Assembly (NCBI GenBank): GCA_035500455.1
Contig: DATJXG010000120.1
Coordinates: 1 to 11,313 of the forward strand
Reading direction: 5' to 3'
DNA length: 11,313 nucleotides
DNA from: DATJXG01 sp035500455
GTDB taxonomy: Bacteria > Acidobacteriota > Terriglobia > Terriglobales > Acidobacteriaceae
Of this stretch, positions 1 to 6,443 are shown in pieces. The position numbers and the translations under genes were made by a program. Position 1 is the stretch's first letter. Each line of letters begins with the position of its first letter. Below the pieces are notes generated by a model. That model was not told the origin of the DNA. It did no database searches and saw only the letters and a program-made list of their open reading frames with translations.

Positions 1-398
1 TCATGGACCGCATTGATATCCATATCGACGTTCCGGCCGTGAACTATAAGGAAATGCGCGCCGGCACCGATCCCGAAGCCTCCGCCCAGATTCGCGAGCG
101 GGTGGTTCGCGCCCGCAGCCTCCAACTATGCCGCTTCGCCGCCTGCACCCGCGAGCGCCTCTACTGCAACGCCCAGATGGGCCCCCGCCACATTCGCACT
201 TTTTGCGAACTTTCCAGCGACTGCGAACGCCTCCTGGAGCGCGCAATGACCCAGCAGGGCCTCACCGCCCGCGCCCACGACCGCATCCTGAAAGTAGCCC
301 GTACCATCGCCGACCTCGAAGGCGCAGCCAACATAGAGCCAAAGCACATAGCCGAAGCCATCCAATACCGCACTCTGGACCGAACATTCTGGGCCTAA
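1..398 (+). CDS. comM: ComM/YifB-type Mg-chelatase-like AAA+ ATPase, C-terminal fragment (5' end outside window)
   Basis: The reading frame is open from the left edge, so this is the last ~131 residues of a protein that normally has about 500. It begins with MDRIDIHIDVPAV, which matches the segment after the ATPase sensor region of YifB/ComM proteins (family pattern 'GPLLDRIDIHIEVP'); the apparent ATG at 3 is therefore an internal Met, not a start. Next come a helical region with IRERVVRAR, the family signature YCNAQMGPRHIRTFC (about residues 54-68 of the fragment), and the C-terminal Mg_chelatase_C helices (GLTARAHDRILKVARTIADLEG, then an IQYR near the end). In Gammaproteobacteria ComM is a hexameric helicase that promotes branch migration during natural transformation. 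That role is known for the family and is only inferred here. It ends with TAA at 396-398. The catalytic Walker motifs lie upstream and cannot be inspected. Confidence 0.9.
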   Translation, partial: MDRIDIHIDVPAVNYKEMRAGTDPEASAQIRERVVRARSLQLCRFAACTRERLYCNAQMGPRHIRTFCELSSDCERLLERAMTQQGLTARAHDRILKVARTIADLEGAANIEPKHIAEAIQYRTLDRTFWA

Positions 399-575
399 AA
401 AACACCCGTGCAGGTACGGGGCCTGCCCCGCCCAGCGAGCGAAGCGATCCCCAATGAATAACGGAGGGCCGAAGGAAGCGAAGCAAGCCCAAAAAGAAGC
501 CAATTCGCGAACGAAACCCAAGCCAAAACACCGCAAACGCCACCCATACGCCCAAAGAGCCCGCCCAGGGTGCCT
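399..575. repeat. Degenerate palindromic repeat region downstream of comM
   Basis: This non-coding stretch shows two overlapping small inverted repeats just after the comM stop: CCCGT (405-409) with ACGGG (416-420), and CGGGG (417-421) with CCCCG (426-430). The two share bases, so only one can form at a time. They are followed by runs such as AGCGAGCGAAGCGA (434-447) and GAAGGAAGCGAAGCAAGC (471-488). These resemble the AGCGAAGCGAGC part of the repeats after rho, so this looks like a decayed member of the same class. An open frame over 454-690 is lysine/arginine/proline-rich low-complexity sequence and is not credible as a gene. The hairpins could also help end comM transcription, although no T-tract follows them. 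Confidence 0.5.
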
Positions 576-585
576 AAAAAGTTAC

Positions 586-614
586 TTGACGCGCCCCCAC
601 GCGAAGTCTAAAGT
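586..614 (+). promoter_or_regulatory. Candidate sigma70-type promoter for the omega-like gene and rho
   Basis: A -35 hexamer TTGACG (586-591, five of six consensus bases) is separated by exactly 17 bp from a -10 hexamer TAAAGT (609-614, four of six consensus bases). This is the best housekeeping-type promoter I can see in the window. A start near 621 would give an untranslated leader of about 225 nt before the ATG at 846. Rho could be read from the same transcript. It is predicted from spacing and consensus only. Confidence 0.55.
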
Positions 615-620
615 AGCAAG

Positions 621-845
621 TTCTAAGGACCTCAAGTTTCACTGCCGTCCAAAGAATCTGCGCTGCTCGGGGTCAACCTCCAGCAATTGAAGAAACTTTC
701 GGCCCTGCGCGCGCATCTATACAGGTAGCCAGAGATTTCCCGTACAACATCTTTTAAATCAGTTGTTTGGGTGCTTGTCGCGTGGAAAGTACCCGGTCGG
801 CGACCGGAATTTGAATCCGGCTTCCTTAAACTATAGGAGAGAGCC
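621..845 (+). other. Long 5' leader with mutually exclusive hairpins near the ribosome binding site
   Basis: This stretch has no coding frame that I believe and lies between the candidate promoter and the omega-like gene. Close to its end are two inverted repeats that share an arm: CCGGTC (793-798) with GACCGG (802-807) around a GGC loop, and CCGGA (804-808) with TCCGG (816-820) around a 7-nt loop. Because CCGG at 804-807 belongs to both, only one can form at a time. The ribosome binding site AGGAGA (835-840) lies 15 nt downstream of the second stem. The geometry would suit translational or transcript-level control, but I do not recognise a known riboswitch or leader-peptide class. It could also be plain spacer. 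Confidence 0.35.
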
Positions 846-1064
846 ATGAAGCGCTCTGATCGCGTTTTCGACGCACTACATACCTTGCGGAACCGTTACA
901 TGCTGTGCCAGCTTGCATCCAAGGCGACCCGTAAGTTTCACAAGCCCAATACCCGCATCCAGGAAACCATGAACGAAGTCCTGGAACGGATCGCAGGCTC
1001 GGAGCGGCAGGCGGTTCTGGCAGAACCGGAGAATGTCAACGAGGCGCAACGGCGGGCTGCCTAA
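846..1064 (+). CDS. rpoZ: Omega-like subunit of DNA-directed RNA polymerase (small, divergent)
   Basis: This 72-residue protein has a well-placed ribosome binding site (AGGAGA at 835-840, 5 bases before the ATG). Residues 16-30 read NRYMLCQLASKATRK. They match the first conserved helix of RNA polymerase omega (E. coli pattern NRFDLVLVAARRAR) in the N-R-aromatic start, the hydrophobic spacing and the Ala/Arg pattern. A second helix with RIQETMNEVLERI (37-49) follows, and the C-terminus is a charged tail rich in Glu, Asn and Arg. Omega is normally 60-100 aa and binds the beta' subunit C-terminus to help assemble polymerase. I recall short omega proteins with NRY-LCQLASKATRK-HKPNTRIQ-T-NEVL patterns in Acidobacteriota genomes, which supports the call. 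The next gene is rho, in the same direction after 81 bp. The alternative is an unassigned small helical protein. Confidence 0.62.
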   Translation: MKRSDRVFDALHTLRNRYMLCQLASKATRKFHKPNTRIQETMNEVLERIAGSERQAVLAEPENVNEAQRRAA

Positions 1065-1076
1065 CCAGGCCCCGCC
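1051..1076 (+). terminator. Terminator-like hairpin overlapping the omega-like stop codon, upstream of rho
   Basis: GGCGGG (1051-1056) pairs with CCCGCC (1071-1076). Inside it GCCT (1059-1062) pairs with AGGC (1067-1070) around an AACC loop, leaving a 2-nt CT bulge. The result is a strong GC-rich stem of ten base pairs that includes the TAA stop (1062-1064). It is followed by TTTCCTG, which is a poor T-tract, so full intrinsic termination is doubtful. A partial terminator or attenuator between the omega-like gene and rho is possible. The inference comes from pairing only. Confidence 0.4.
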
Positions 1077-1133
1077 TTTCCTGCCCCGCGTGGTACGTCT
1101 TTCCTTTTTGTGACCCTCCTAAAATCTCCTCGC

Positions 1134-1139
1134 AGGTGA
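1134..1139 (+). promoter_or_regulatory. Ribosome binding site for rho
   Basis: AGGTGA lies 6 bases before the ATG at 1146 and fixes the start of rho. The chosen start gives the usual Rho N-terminal helical domain with no extension. A TAAAAT at 1120-1125 could be a -10 element of a separate rho promoter, but no convincing -35 box is found 16-18 bp upstream of it. Confidence 0.55.
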
Positions 1140-1145
1140 CCATCT

Positions 1146-2396
1146 ATGACCATTGCTGAACTCAAAGAAAAGAACATTACGGAGCTGACCAAGATCGCCC
1201 GATCTCTGGACCTCCCCGGCGCCAGCGGCCTGCGCAAGCAGGACCTGATCTTCAAGATCCTCCAGGCGCAAAGCGAAAAAGAAGGCCACATTTTTGCCGA
1301 GGGCGTGCTCGAAATCCTCCCCGACGGCTACGGCTTCCTGCGCTCGCCCGACTACAACTATCTCCCCGGTCCCGACGACATCTACGTCTCGCCCTCCCAG
1401 ATTCGCAAATTCGATCTCAAGACCGGCGACACCATCAGCGGCCAGGTCCGCCCCCCGCATGAGGGCGAGAAGTACTTCGCGCTGGTGAAGATCGAGGCGG
1501 TGAACTTCGAATCGCCCGAAGAAGCCCGCAACAAAATCCTGTTCGATAACCTCACGCCGCTCTACCCGCAGGAGCGCCTGAAGCTCGAAACTGCCCGCGA
1601 AAATATCATGGCGCGCGTCATGGATCTGCTGACGCCGCTGGGCAAAGGCCAGCGCGGCCTCATCGTCTCGCCGCCCCGTGCCGGCAAGACCATGATCCTG
1701 CAGAACGTCGCCAACTCGATTACCACCAACCATCCTGAAGTTGTGCTGATCGTTCTGCTGATCGACGAGCGCCCGGAAGAAGTCACCGACATGCAGCGCT
1801 CAGTCAAGGGCGAAGTAATTTCCTCGACCTTCGACGAGCCCGCCGCCCGCCACGTGCAGGTTGCGGAAATGGTGATCGAAAAGGCCAAGCGGCTGGTCGA
1901 GCACAAGCGCGACGTGGTGATCCTGCTCGATTCCATCACCCGCCTGGCTCGCGCCTACAACACCATCGTTCCGCCCTCGGGCAAAGTGCTCTCCGGCGGC
2001 GTGGACTCTAACGCCCTCCAGCGCCCGAAGCGGTTCTTCGGCGCCGCCCGCAACATCGAGGAAGGCGGCTCGCTCACCATCATCGCGACGGCCCTCATCG
2101 ACACCGGCTCCCGCATGGACGACGTGATCTTCGAAGAATTCAAAGGCACCGGCAACTGCGAAGTCATCCTCGACCGCAAACTCTCCGACAAGCGCGTCTT
2201 CCCGGCCATTGACATTCAGCGCTCCGGCACCCGTAAGGAAGAACTCATCATCCCCAAGGAAGACCTGCAGCGCATCTGGGTCCTCCGCAAGGTCCTGAAC
2301 CCACTCTCCCCGGTAGAAGCTATGGAGTTGCTGATCGACAAGCTGAGCAAAACCCGGGCCAACGCCGAATTCCTCTCCAACATGAGTTCGCTGTAA
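1146..2396 (+). CDS. rho: Transcription termination factor Rho
   Basis: At 416 residues the protein is almost the length of E. coli Rho (419). In order it has an N-terminal helical bundle (about 1-45), then a cold-shock-like primary RNA-binding domain with the RNP1-type motif DGYGFLR (60-66). The RecA-type ATPase core follows. The core shows the P-loop SPPRAGKT (175-182), Walker B VVILLD (257-262) followed by SITRLARAYN, the Q-loop around SGG (283-285) and the R-loop/secondary channel lysine in EFKGTGN (K333). Rho is a homohexameric RNA-dependent ATPase that loads on nascent RNA and ends transcription; the P-loop Arg-Ala is normal for the family. No insertion domain is present in the N-terminal region, unlike in Actinobacteria. 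The gene follows the omega-like gene in the same direction after 81 bp that contain a hairpin. Rho autoregulates by attenuation in E. coli; whether it does so here is unknown. Confidence 0.98.
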   Translation: MTIAELKEKNITELTKIARSLDLPGASGLRKQDLIFKILQAQSEKEGHIFAEGVLEILPDGYGFLRSPDYNYLPGPDDIYVSPSQIRKFDLKTGDTISGQVRPPHEGEKYFALVKIEAVNFESPEEARNKILFDNLTPLYPQERLKLETARENIMARVMDLLTPLGKGQRGLIVSPPRAGKTMILQNVANSITTNHPEVVLIVLLIDERPEEVTDMQRSVKGEVISSTFDEPAARHVQVAEMVIEKAKRLVEHKRDVVILLDSITRLARAYNTIVPPSGKVLSGGVDSNALQRPKRFFGAARNIEEGGSLTIIATALIDTGSRMDDVIFEEFKGTGNCEVILDRKLSDKRVFPAIDIQRSGTRKEELIIPKEDLQRIWVLRKVLNPLSPVEAMELLIDKLSKTRANAEFLSNMSSL

Positions 2397-2408
2397 CCAC
2401 GAAACGTG

Positions 2409-2470
2409 TGGGGACGGGGGCTTGCCGAGCCGCCCTGAGCGAAGTCGAAGGTCCCGCGAACAAAGCGAGC
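2409..2470. repeat. Interspersed palindromic repeat, copy 1
   Basis: This element starts with GGGAC (2411-2415) and ends its core with GTCCC (2451-2455). Between them are GGCTTGCCGAGCC, itself a small hairpin, and CCCTGAGCGAAGTCGAAGG; AAAGCGAGC follows the core. The same layout recurs at 2603-2664. The terminal inverted repeats and internal hairpins are typical of REP-like, non-autonomous intergenic repeats. The TGAGCGAAGTCGAAG core is one I have met in many unrelated bacterial genomes. It lies 12 bp after the rho stop and may serve as its 3' end structure. Confidence 0.75.
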
Positions 2471-2514
2471 GCCACCCGTCGCAAACGATGCGTGCACCCC
2501 TCAGCCGCCCCCCA

Positions 2515-2549
2515 AACTGAGAACTGAGATCAGAGAACTGAGAACTGCT
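2515..2549. repeat. Five-unit heptanucleotide tandem repeat (AACTGAG)
   Basis: The units are AACTGAG, AACTGAG, ATCAGAG, AACTGAG and AACTGCT. The period is exactly 7 bp through all five, with the third and fifth units degenerate. It lies between the two palindromic repeat copies after rho. Heptamer repeats of this kind are prone to slippage. No function is evident. Confidence 0.75.
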
Positions 2550-2602
2550 TCTCGCCCAAAAAGCCCGCAGCTAGGCAAACCGAAATATCCACGACCCGAG
2601 TA

Positions 2603-2664
2603 GGGACGGGGCTTGCCGAGCCTGCCCTGAGCGAAGTCGAAGAGTCCCACCAGCGAAGCGAGCC
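2603..2664. repeat. Interspersed palindromic repeat, copy 2
   Basis: This is a second, direct-orientation copy of the element at 2409-2470. It has GGGAC (2603-2607) and GTCCC (2644-2648) as ends, GGCTTGCCGAGCC inside, then GCCCTGAGCGAAGTCGAAG, and it is followed by AGCGAAGCGAGC. Small insertions and deletions separate the copies (for example CCGCCC versus CCTGCCC, and AAGGTCCC versus AAGAGTCCC), so they are not a very recent duplication. The rest of the 2397-2801 gap holds no gene that I can support. Confidence 0.75.
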
Positions 2665-2801
2665 CAAAGGCGCGCCGCACCCCGCTCCAGCCCCACTTCG
2701 AAGACCCGCGCGGTATGCGCAGTCGCAAACAAGGGGCGCCGATGGTAGTTGCTACAAAGTGATAAAGTCAGTCTGGCCGAACTGCTGATATCTGAGGAGA
2801 A

Positions 2802-3479
2802 ATGGCCCGACAATTCATCTCAACGCTGGCTTGCAGGTCAGCTTTACTAGTCTCGCTCTTGTTGCCTCTCTCCGCCACCGCTGTCCCGCGGGAGCAGCCA
2901 TCATTCGACTGTAAAAAGGCGTCGTCTCCTTCCGAGAAGGCCATCTGCGCCAGCCCTGCTCTCTCGCACCTCGACTTTCAGTTCAGCCAAACGTGGAGAA
3001 AAATGCTTGAAGCCTTCGACCTCGATGACGGTCAGACAACTCAGATCAGGTTAGACCAGAGAGCTTGGCTGGCACGCCGAAATGAGTGCAGTGATGACGC
3101 CAATTGCATCGCCAGGCTCTACCGGGATCGACTCTCAGCCCTGGATGGCTCTGACCCGGCTCATCGATTCTCAGGCCGGTACGAAGAAAAGACCCTTGGC
3201 GGCCTCACGCTCTACCCAATCGGACCTGGGTACCTCGTCGTGATACAAACGGCTCATCCGGATGATGCCAGGTGGGTGTGTCAATTGAATGGCAAAGCCA
3301 AGCTCGACGGCGACGATCTTGAAATTACCGTCGGCGACTCTGTCTTTCATGCCCATCTGCAAGACGCCGCAACCCTGGCCATCCCCAACGACAAAAGCAC
3401 GCAAGATGCGGCGCAGAAGTATTGCGGCCTGAATGGCACCTTCGCAGGAAGTTATCATCGCGACCCCACGAACCCCTGA
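2802..3479 (+). CDS. Secreted LprI/DUF1311-type protein with a C-terminal extension
   Basis: This is a 225-residue protein. The start has GAGGAGA (2794-2800) almost directly before the ATG, and the N-terminus is a clear Sec signal peptide: basic MARQFIST, a hydrophobic stretch about 14-25, and probable cleavage after SATA (24-27). Residues 35-115 match the LprI N-terminal (DUF1311) pattern: FDCKKASSPSEKAICASPALSHLD, then LDQRAWLARRNEC and CIARLYRDRLSAL. Cysteines sit at 37, 49, 96, 102, 160 and 208 of the precursor. The first four fit the two disulfides expected in this domain, and 160/208 may pair in the extension. LprI in Mycobacterium is a lysozyme inhibitor, but most DUF1311 proteins have no proven role, so I give no function. 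Residues 120-225 form a beta-rich region (GRYEEKTLGGLTLYPIGPGYLVVIQT) that I cannot assign. It appears to stand alone. Confidence 0.82.
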   Translation: MARQFISTLACRSALLVSLLLPLSATAVPREQPSFDCKKASSPSEKAICASPALSHLDFQFSQTWRKMLEAFDLDDGQTTQIRLDQRAWLARRNECSDDANCIARLYRDRLSALDGSDPAHRFSGRYEEKTLGGLTLYPIGPGYLVVIQTAHPDDARWVCQLNGKAKLDGDDLEITVGDSVFHAHLQDAATLAIPNDKSTQDAAQKYCGLNGTFAGSYHRDPTNP

Positions 3480-3605
3480 ATGGCCGGTGGCCACTCACGC
3501 CCAGTTTCGGCTTGAGGACGAAATAAATCCTCCGTAGATGGCCCGCACAGAGCCACCCCCAAAACAATGACAAATGAGCGGAGTGACGACCAGGAGAAGG
3601 GCGCT
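3480..3605. repeat. Short inverted repeats and probable decayed intergenic repeat
   Basis: TGGCC and GGCCA flank a GGT loop at 3481-3493, just after the stop of the secreted protein gene. GAGGA (3514-3518) faces TCCTC (3528-3532) across an AT-rich loop. Further on, ATGACAAATGAGCGGAGTGACG (about 3567-3588) has the style of the GC-rich interspersed repeats seen elsewhere in the window. Either hairpin could aid transcript ending, but neither has a T-tract. Confidence 0.4.
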
Positions 3606-3845
3606 TCAATTCGATAACGAGCCTGCCGCCGGACTTCTCCGAAGCCACCACCGCCGCACGGCCACCGCCGACCATACCGCCTCCACCACGCCAAACGGCC
3701 ACGCCCCCTGCAGAAAACCGTAAACCGACCCAAGTCCGCAAGCGAAGGCGAACGCCAGGATGAACCACACGCTCCTCGACTCCAGCGCGTAGGTGATCAG
3801 CATGGCGCTTACCGCGAAAAGCCCGAAGGCTGAAAGAAGAGACAT
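3606..3845 (-). CDS. Small integral membrane protein of unknown function
   Basis: This 79-residue protein is very hydrophobic. Predicted membrane segments are at about 4-21 (LSAFGLFAVSAMLITYAL), 26-45 and 49-64. The motif SRSVWFILAFAFACGLGSVYGFLQGAWPFGVVEAVW is characteristic of a widespread family of small bacterial proteins whose members share 'YALE.RS.WF' and 'GSAYGFLQGAWPFG.VEA.W'. The tail is basic (RRWWLRR) and presumably cytoplasmic. No function is established that I know of. The start ATG at 3845 lacks a good Shine-Dalgarno sequence, so leaderless or weak translation is possible. It lies between the secreted protein gene, which converges on it, and the ADOP gene, which reads the same way upstream with a 121-bp gap. 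Confidence comes from the conserved motif rather than from context. Confidence 0.8.
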   Translation of the reverse strand: MSLLSAFGLFAVSAMLITYALESRSVWFILAFAFACGLGSVYGFLQGAWPFGVVEAVWSAVAVRRWWLRRSPAAGSLSN

Positions 3846-3935
3846 GGGGTGAAGGTTTTTCGGCGGCTACGTTATCGAGGCCTCCGTCAAATCAAGGGCA
3901 AGCGCAACAGCGCACCAGAATACCAAACCTGGAAA

Positions 3936-3960
3936 GGCTGCTGTTCGAGACAGCTGCGCC
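3936..3960 (-). terminator. Possible terminator hairpin of the minus-strand ADOP gene
   Basis: Read on the minus strand, GCTGT and ACAGC form a stem around CTCGA, with GGC/GCC pairing outside an imperfect junction. TTTCC follows, about 30 bases into the run downstream of the ADOP stop. The T-tract is short, so this is a weak candidate. Confidence 0.3.
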
Positions 3961-3966
3961 ACGCCT

Positions 3967-6396
3967 CTATTCGGTTCGGAGAGCCTGGATGGGGTTCACC
4001 CGCATTGCTCGCCACGCCGGCAGCCATACTGCCAGTAATGCCGCGGCGAGTAGCAGCAATGGTACAGACACAAACACGACTGGATCCCAAGTGGTGACGC
4101 CATAAAGAAGGTCGGCGATGAAGCGCACAAGACCGAACGCAACGCATACTCCAATCGAGACTCCGGCTATTGCCAATACCATTCCCTGCCGCAGCACCAG
4201 GTTGCGAATGTTGGCTCGCGCGGCGCCCAGCGCCATGCGAACGCCAATCTCCCGGCTGCGCTGACCAACCGAATAGGACACGACGCCGTAGATTCCCACC
4301 GTAGCCAATAGCAGCGCAACGGCAGCAAAGATAGTGAGCAGGAGCATATCGAAGCTCTGTTGGGAAATCGAATCACTCATTACCTCATCCATCGTGCGGA
4401 TCTGTCCCACAGCCAAACCGCCGCTCGCTTCGCTGAGTCGCTCGGCAACAAGTGACGCTATCGGATGTGGCTTGCCCCGGGTGCGGACCAGCCAGTAGGC
4501 AGGACCAAATTGCGACCAGAAATCCGTCATGGCATCGGATACCTGCGCCTGCGGAATCGTCATCACCGGGGCGGGGGGATTGCTCAGATCAACGTCGCGG
4601 GTGTCTCCCACGATCCCGATGATCTGCCGGGGTACATCCTTGAATTTCGGGCCCAGGCCAGTGCCGATCACAATCTGCTCACCGAGCGGATTCTGATTTG
4701 GCCAGAACTGTTTTGCCATGGCTTCGTTGATAAGGACCACGGGAGGCGCAGCTTGGCTATCATGCTCGGTAAAGCCACGCCCACGAAGGATCGGGATCTT
4801 GAAGACATTGAAATAACCGGGAGACACGGAGAGCCATTCCGCATCGCCCGTGCTGGAAGAATCTCCCAGAGCCCGGCCAACCACGTTGAACGGAAGGCCG
4901 AATCTACTGGCGAACGGGGGACAGCATGTCATTGCTGAATCCTCGACGCCGGGAATGGCGTTGATGCGAAGGCTCGCATTGTTGACAAAGCCTGCGACAT
5001 CGGCTGTCTTCGCAAAGCGGCCTCCGGCGAGGGACATGTCGATCCTCAGCACATTGTGGGGATCGAAACCCGCGTCCACTGCGCGCAGCGCTAGGAACGT
5101 GCGGATCAGAAGCGCCGCTCCAATCAGAAGCACAACAGCCAACGACATTTGGCTGATGACGAACACGGAGCGGGCCCTGCTTTCCTCAAAACCCGCGGCC
5201 TGCTGGTTGCCACCTTCTTTGAGCGATCTGTTCAGATCCAGCCGCGATGCGGTGAGCGCCGGAAACAGTCCAAAGAGGATTCCTGTCAACAGCGATATCC
5301 CTATAGTGAAGACGAGTAGGCGCCAATCGAGGTCAACCGATCCGCCCTGCCCGATGCTCGGCATATTGCCGGGATTCACTGCCAAAAGCGCGCGCACTCC
5401 CACCAGTCCCACCATCACTCCCAGAGCGCCGCCAATCAATGATAGAAGGATGCTTTCTGCGAGCAGTTGACGAACAATACGGCCACGTCCTGCGCCGAGC
5501 GCAGCCCGGATAGCAAGTTCACGTTTCCGGCCGGTAGCCCGAATAAGGAGCAGGTTGGCCACATTGGCGCAGGCAATAAGCAGGACAAAGCCCACTGCCC
5601 CGGCCATCGTCAGCAGTAGCGAACGCGCGTCGCCCACAAGCATGTCGCGCAGGGGTTTTACTTCAAAGTCAAGATTCGCGTCGCCAAAGGAATAGCTGCG
5701 CCGTGCTTCGGCTGCGGCCAATTTCAATTGGGCGTTGGCCTGTGCAAGCGTGATGCCCGGCCTCAGCCGGCCCGCCACCTGGAAGTAGTGAGAGGGGTCG
5801 TCGCTGTTTAAAGCAAACTGAAAGGGGATCCACAAATCTGCCGCGGGCTGGCTGTGAAAGCTCCGCCCGGTCACACCGAGGACGGTGTAGGGCGTATGGT
5901 TGAGAGAAATCGACTTTCCGGCAATGTTCGGGTCGCTGTTGAATCGACTCTTCCAGAGACCGTAGCTCACGACAACGAAATTCCCGCCATTGGGGCCGGC
6001 CTCTTCTGTCGTGAATGTCCGCCCCAGGCTCATTGGGGCGCCAAACAGTCGGAAGTAGTCGCCGGTGACATGGATCCCGTAAACTTCTTCCGGCACATCA
6101 CCGGTTAAACTCAGCCCGACCCCGGCGAAATCGTAGGCTGATACATCCTGAAATGCGCGATTTTGCTCTCGCCAAAGTCGAAAATCGCCAATGGATGAAC
6201 TGGGACGCGGGCCTTCCGGAAGCTTAAGCAGGAACTGTACGATCCGCTCTGGATCAGGATAGCCAAGCGGTTTCAGAAGCACGCTGTCGATCACCGAAAA
6301 AATCGCCGTGTTTGCCCCGATGCCCAGCGCCAGAGTGGCAATGACTGTGGCCGTGAACACCGGAGATTTGCGAAGCTGATAGAGCGTGTGCTTCAT
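3967..6396 (-). CDS. ADOP-type ABC transporter permease (MacB/FtsX double-module), first copy
   Basis: This 809-residue protein has the full acidobacterial duplicated orphan permease layout. It has an N-terminal membrane segment (about 14-41, with the hallmark TLALGIGANTAIFSVIDSVLLKPL), a MacB-type periplasmic domain (about 45-255), and three membrane segments of the first FtsX domain (about 260-285, 312-338, 358-381). A linking segment (409-432), a second periplasmic domain (about 435-680) and three final segments (683-706, 736-763, 771-794) follow. The cytoplasmic coupling motifs GRKRELAIRAALGAGRGRIVRQLL (289-312) and QRSREIGVRMALGAA (712-726) are intact in both halves, so it is probably functional. 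The family belongs to the MacB/LolC type, which moves substrates at the periplasmic side using a separate ATPase. No ATPase gene is nearby, as usual for ADOPs. Substrate is unknown. A DUF1801 gene ends 47 bp upstream in the same direction and may be co-transcribed. Confidence 0.93.
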   Translation of the reverse strand: MKHTLYQLRKSPVFTATVIATLALGIGANTAIFSVIDSVLLKPLGYPDPERIVQFLLKLPEGPRPSSSIGDFRLWREQNRAFQDVSAYDFAGVGLSLTGDVPEEVYGIHVTGDYFRLFGAPMSLGRTFTTEEAGPNGGNFVVVSYGLWKSRFNSDPNIAGKSISLNHTPYTVLGVTGRSFHSQPAADLWIPFQFALNSDDPSHYFQVAGRLRPGITLAQANAQLKLAAAEARRSYSFGDANLDFEVKPLRDMLVGDARSLLLTMAGAVGFVLLIACANVANLLLIRATGRKRELAIRAALGAGRGRIVRQLLAESILLSLIGGALGVMVGLVGVRALLAVNPGNMPSIGQGGSVDLDWRLLVFTIGISLLTGILFGLFPALTASRLDLNRSLKEGGNQQAAGFEESRARSVFVISQMSLAVVLLIGAALLIRTFLALRAVDAGFDPHNVLRIDMSLAGGRFAKTADVAGFVNNASLRINAIPGVEDSAMTCCPPFASRFGLPFNVVGRALGDSSSTGDAEWLSVSPGYFNVFKIPILRGRGFTEHDSQAAPPVVLINEAMAKQFWPNQNPLGEQIVIGTGLGPKFKDVPRQIIGIVGDTRDVDLSNPPAPVMTIPQAQVSDAMTDFWSQFGPAYWLVRTRGKPHPIASLVAERLSEASGGLAVGQIRTMDEVMSDSISQQSFDMLLLTIFAAVALLLATVGIYGVVSYSVGQRSREIGVRMALGAARANIRNLVLRQGMVLAIAGVSIGVCVAFGLVRFIADLLYGVTTWDPVVFVSVPLLLLAAALLAVWLPAWRAMRVNPIQALRTE

Positions 6397-6443
6397 CGGC
6401 GAAATTTAGAGCCTGCCTGAGCTTGCTAAAGGTGTGGGAATGC

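Noticed and set aside
454..690. Open frame for a 78-residue Lys/Arg/Pro-rich protein on the plus strand
   Set aside because: It arises from low-complexity repeat DNA, runs across the best promoter in the window, has no ribosome binding site of note and resembles no family.
770..830. tRNA-like T-arm (CCGGA-7 nt-TCCGG)
   Set aside because: The loop is not a TTCRA-type loop and no matching acceptor, D or anticodon arms can be found upstream.
1119..1733. 204-residue open frame on the minus strand
   Set aside because: It lies opposite rho, whose protein motifs are unmistakable; the antisense frame results from GC-rich codon usage.
2397..2801. CRISPR array, because of the repeated blocks after rho
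   Set aside because: Only two copies of a 62-base imperfect palindrome occur, spaced by 130 bases without regular spacers; this is an interspersed repeat instead.
3849..4097. 82-residue plus-strand open frame
   Set aside because: Most of it is opposite the conserved C-terminus of the first ADOP permease, and its sequence shows no family features.
4850..5470. 206-residue plus-strand open frame
   Set aside because: It is wholly antisense to the first ADOP gene, whose frame is intact and matches the family throughout.
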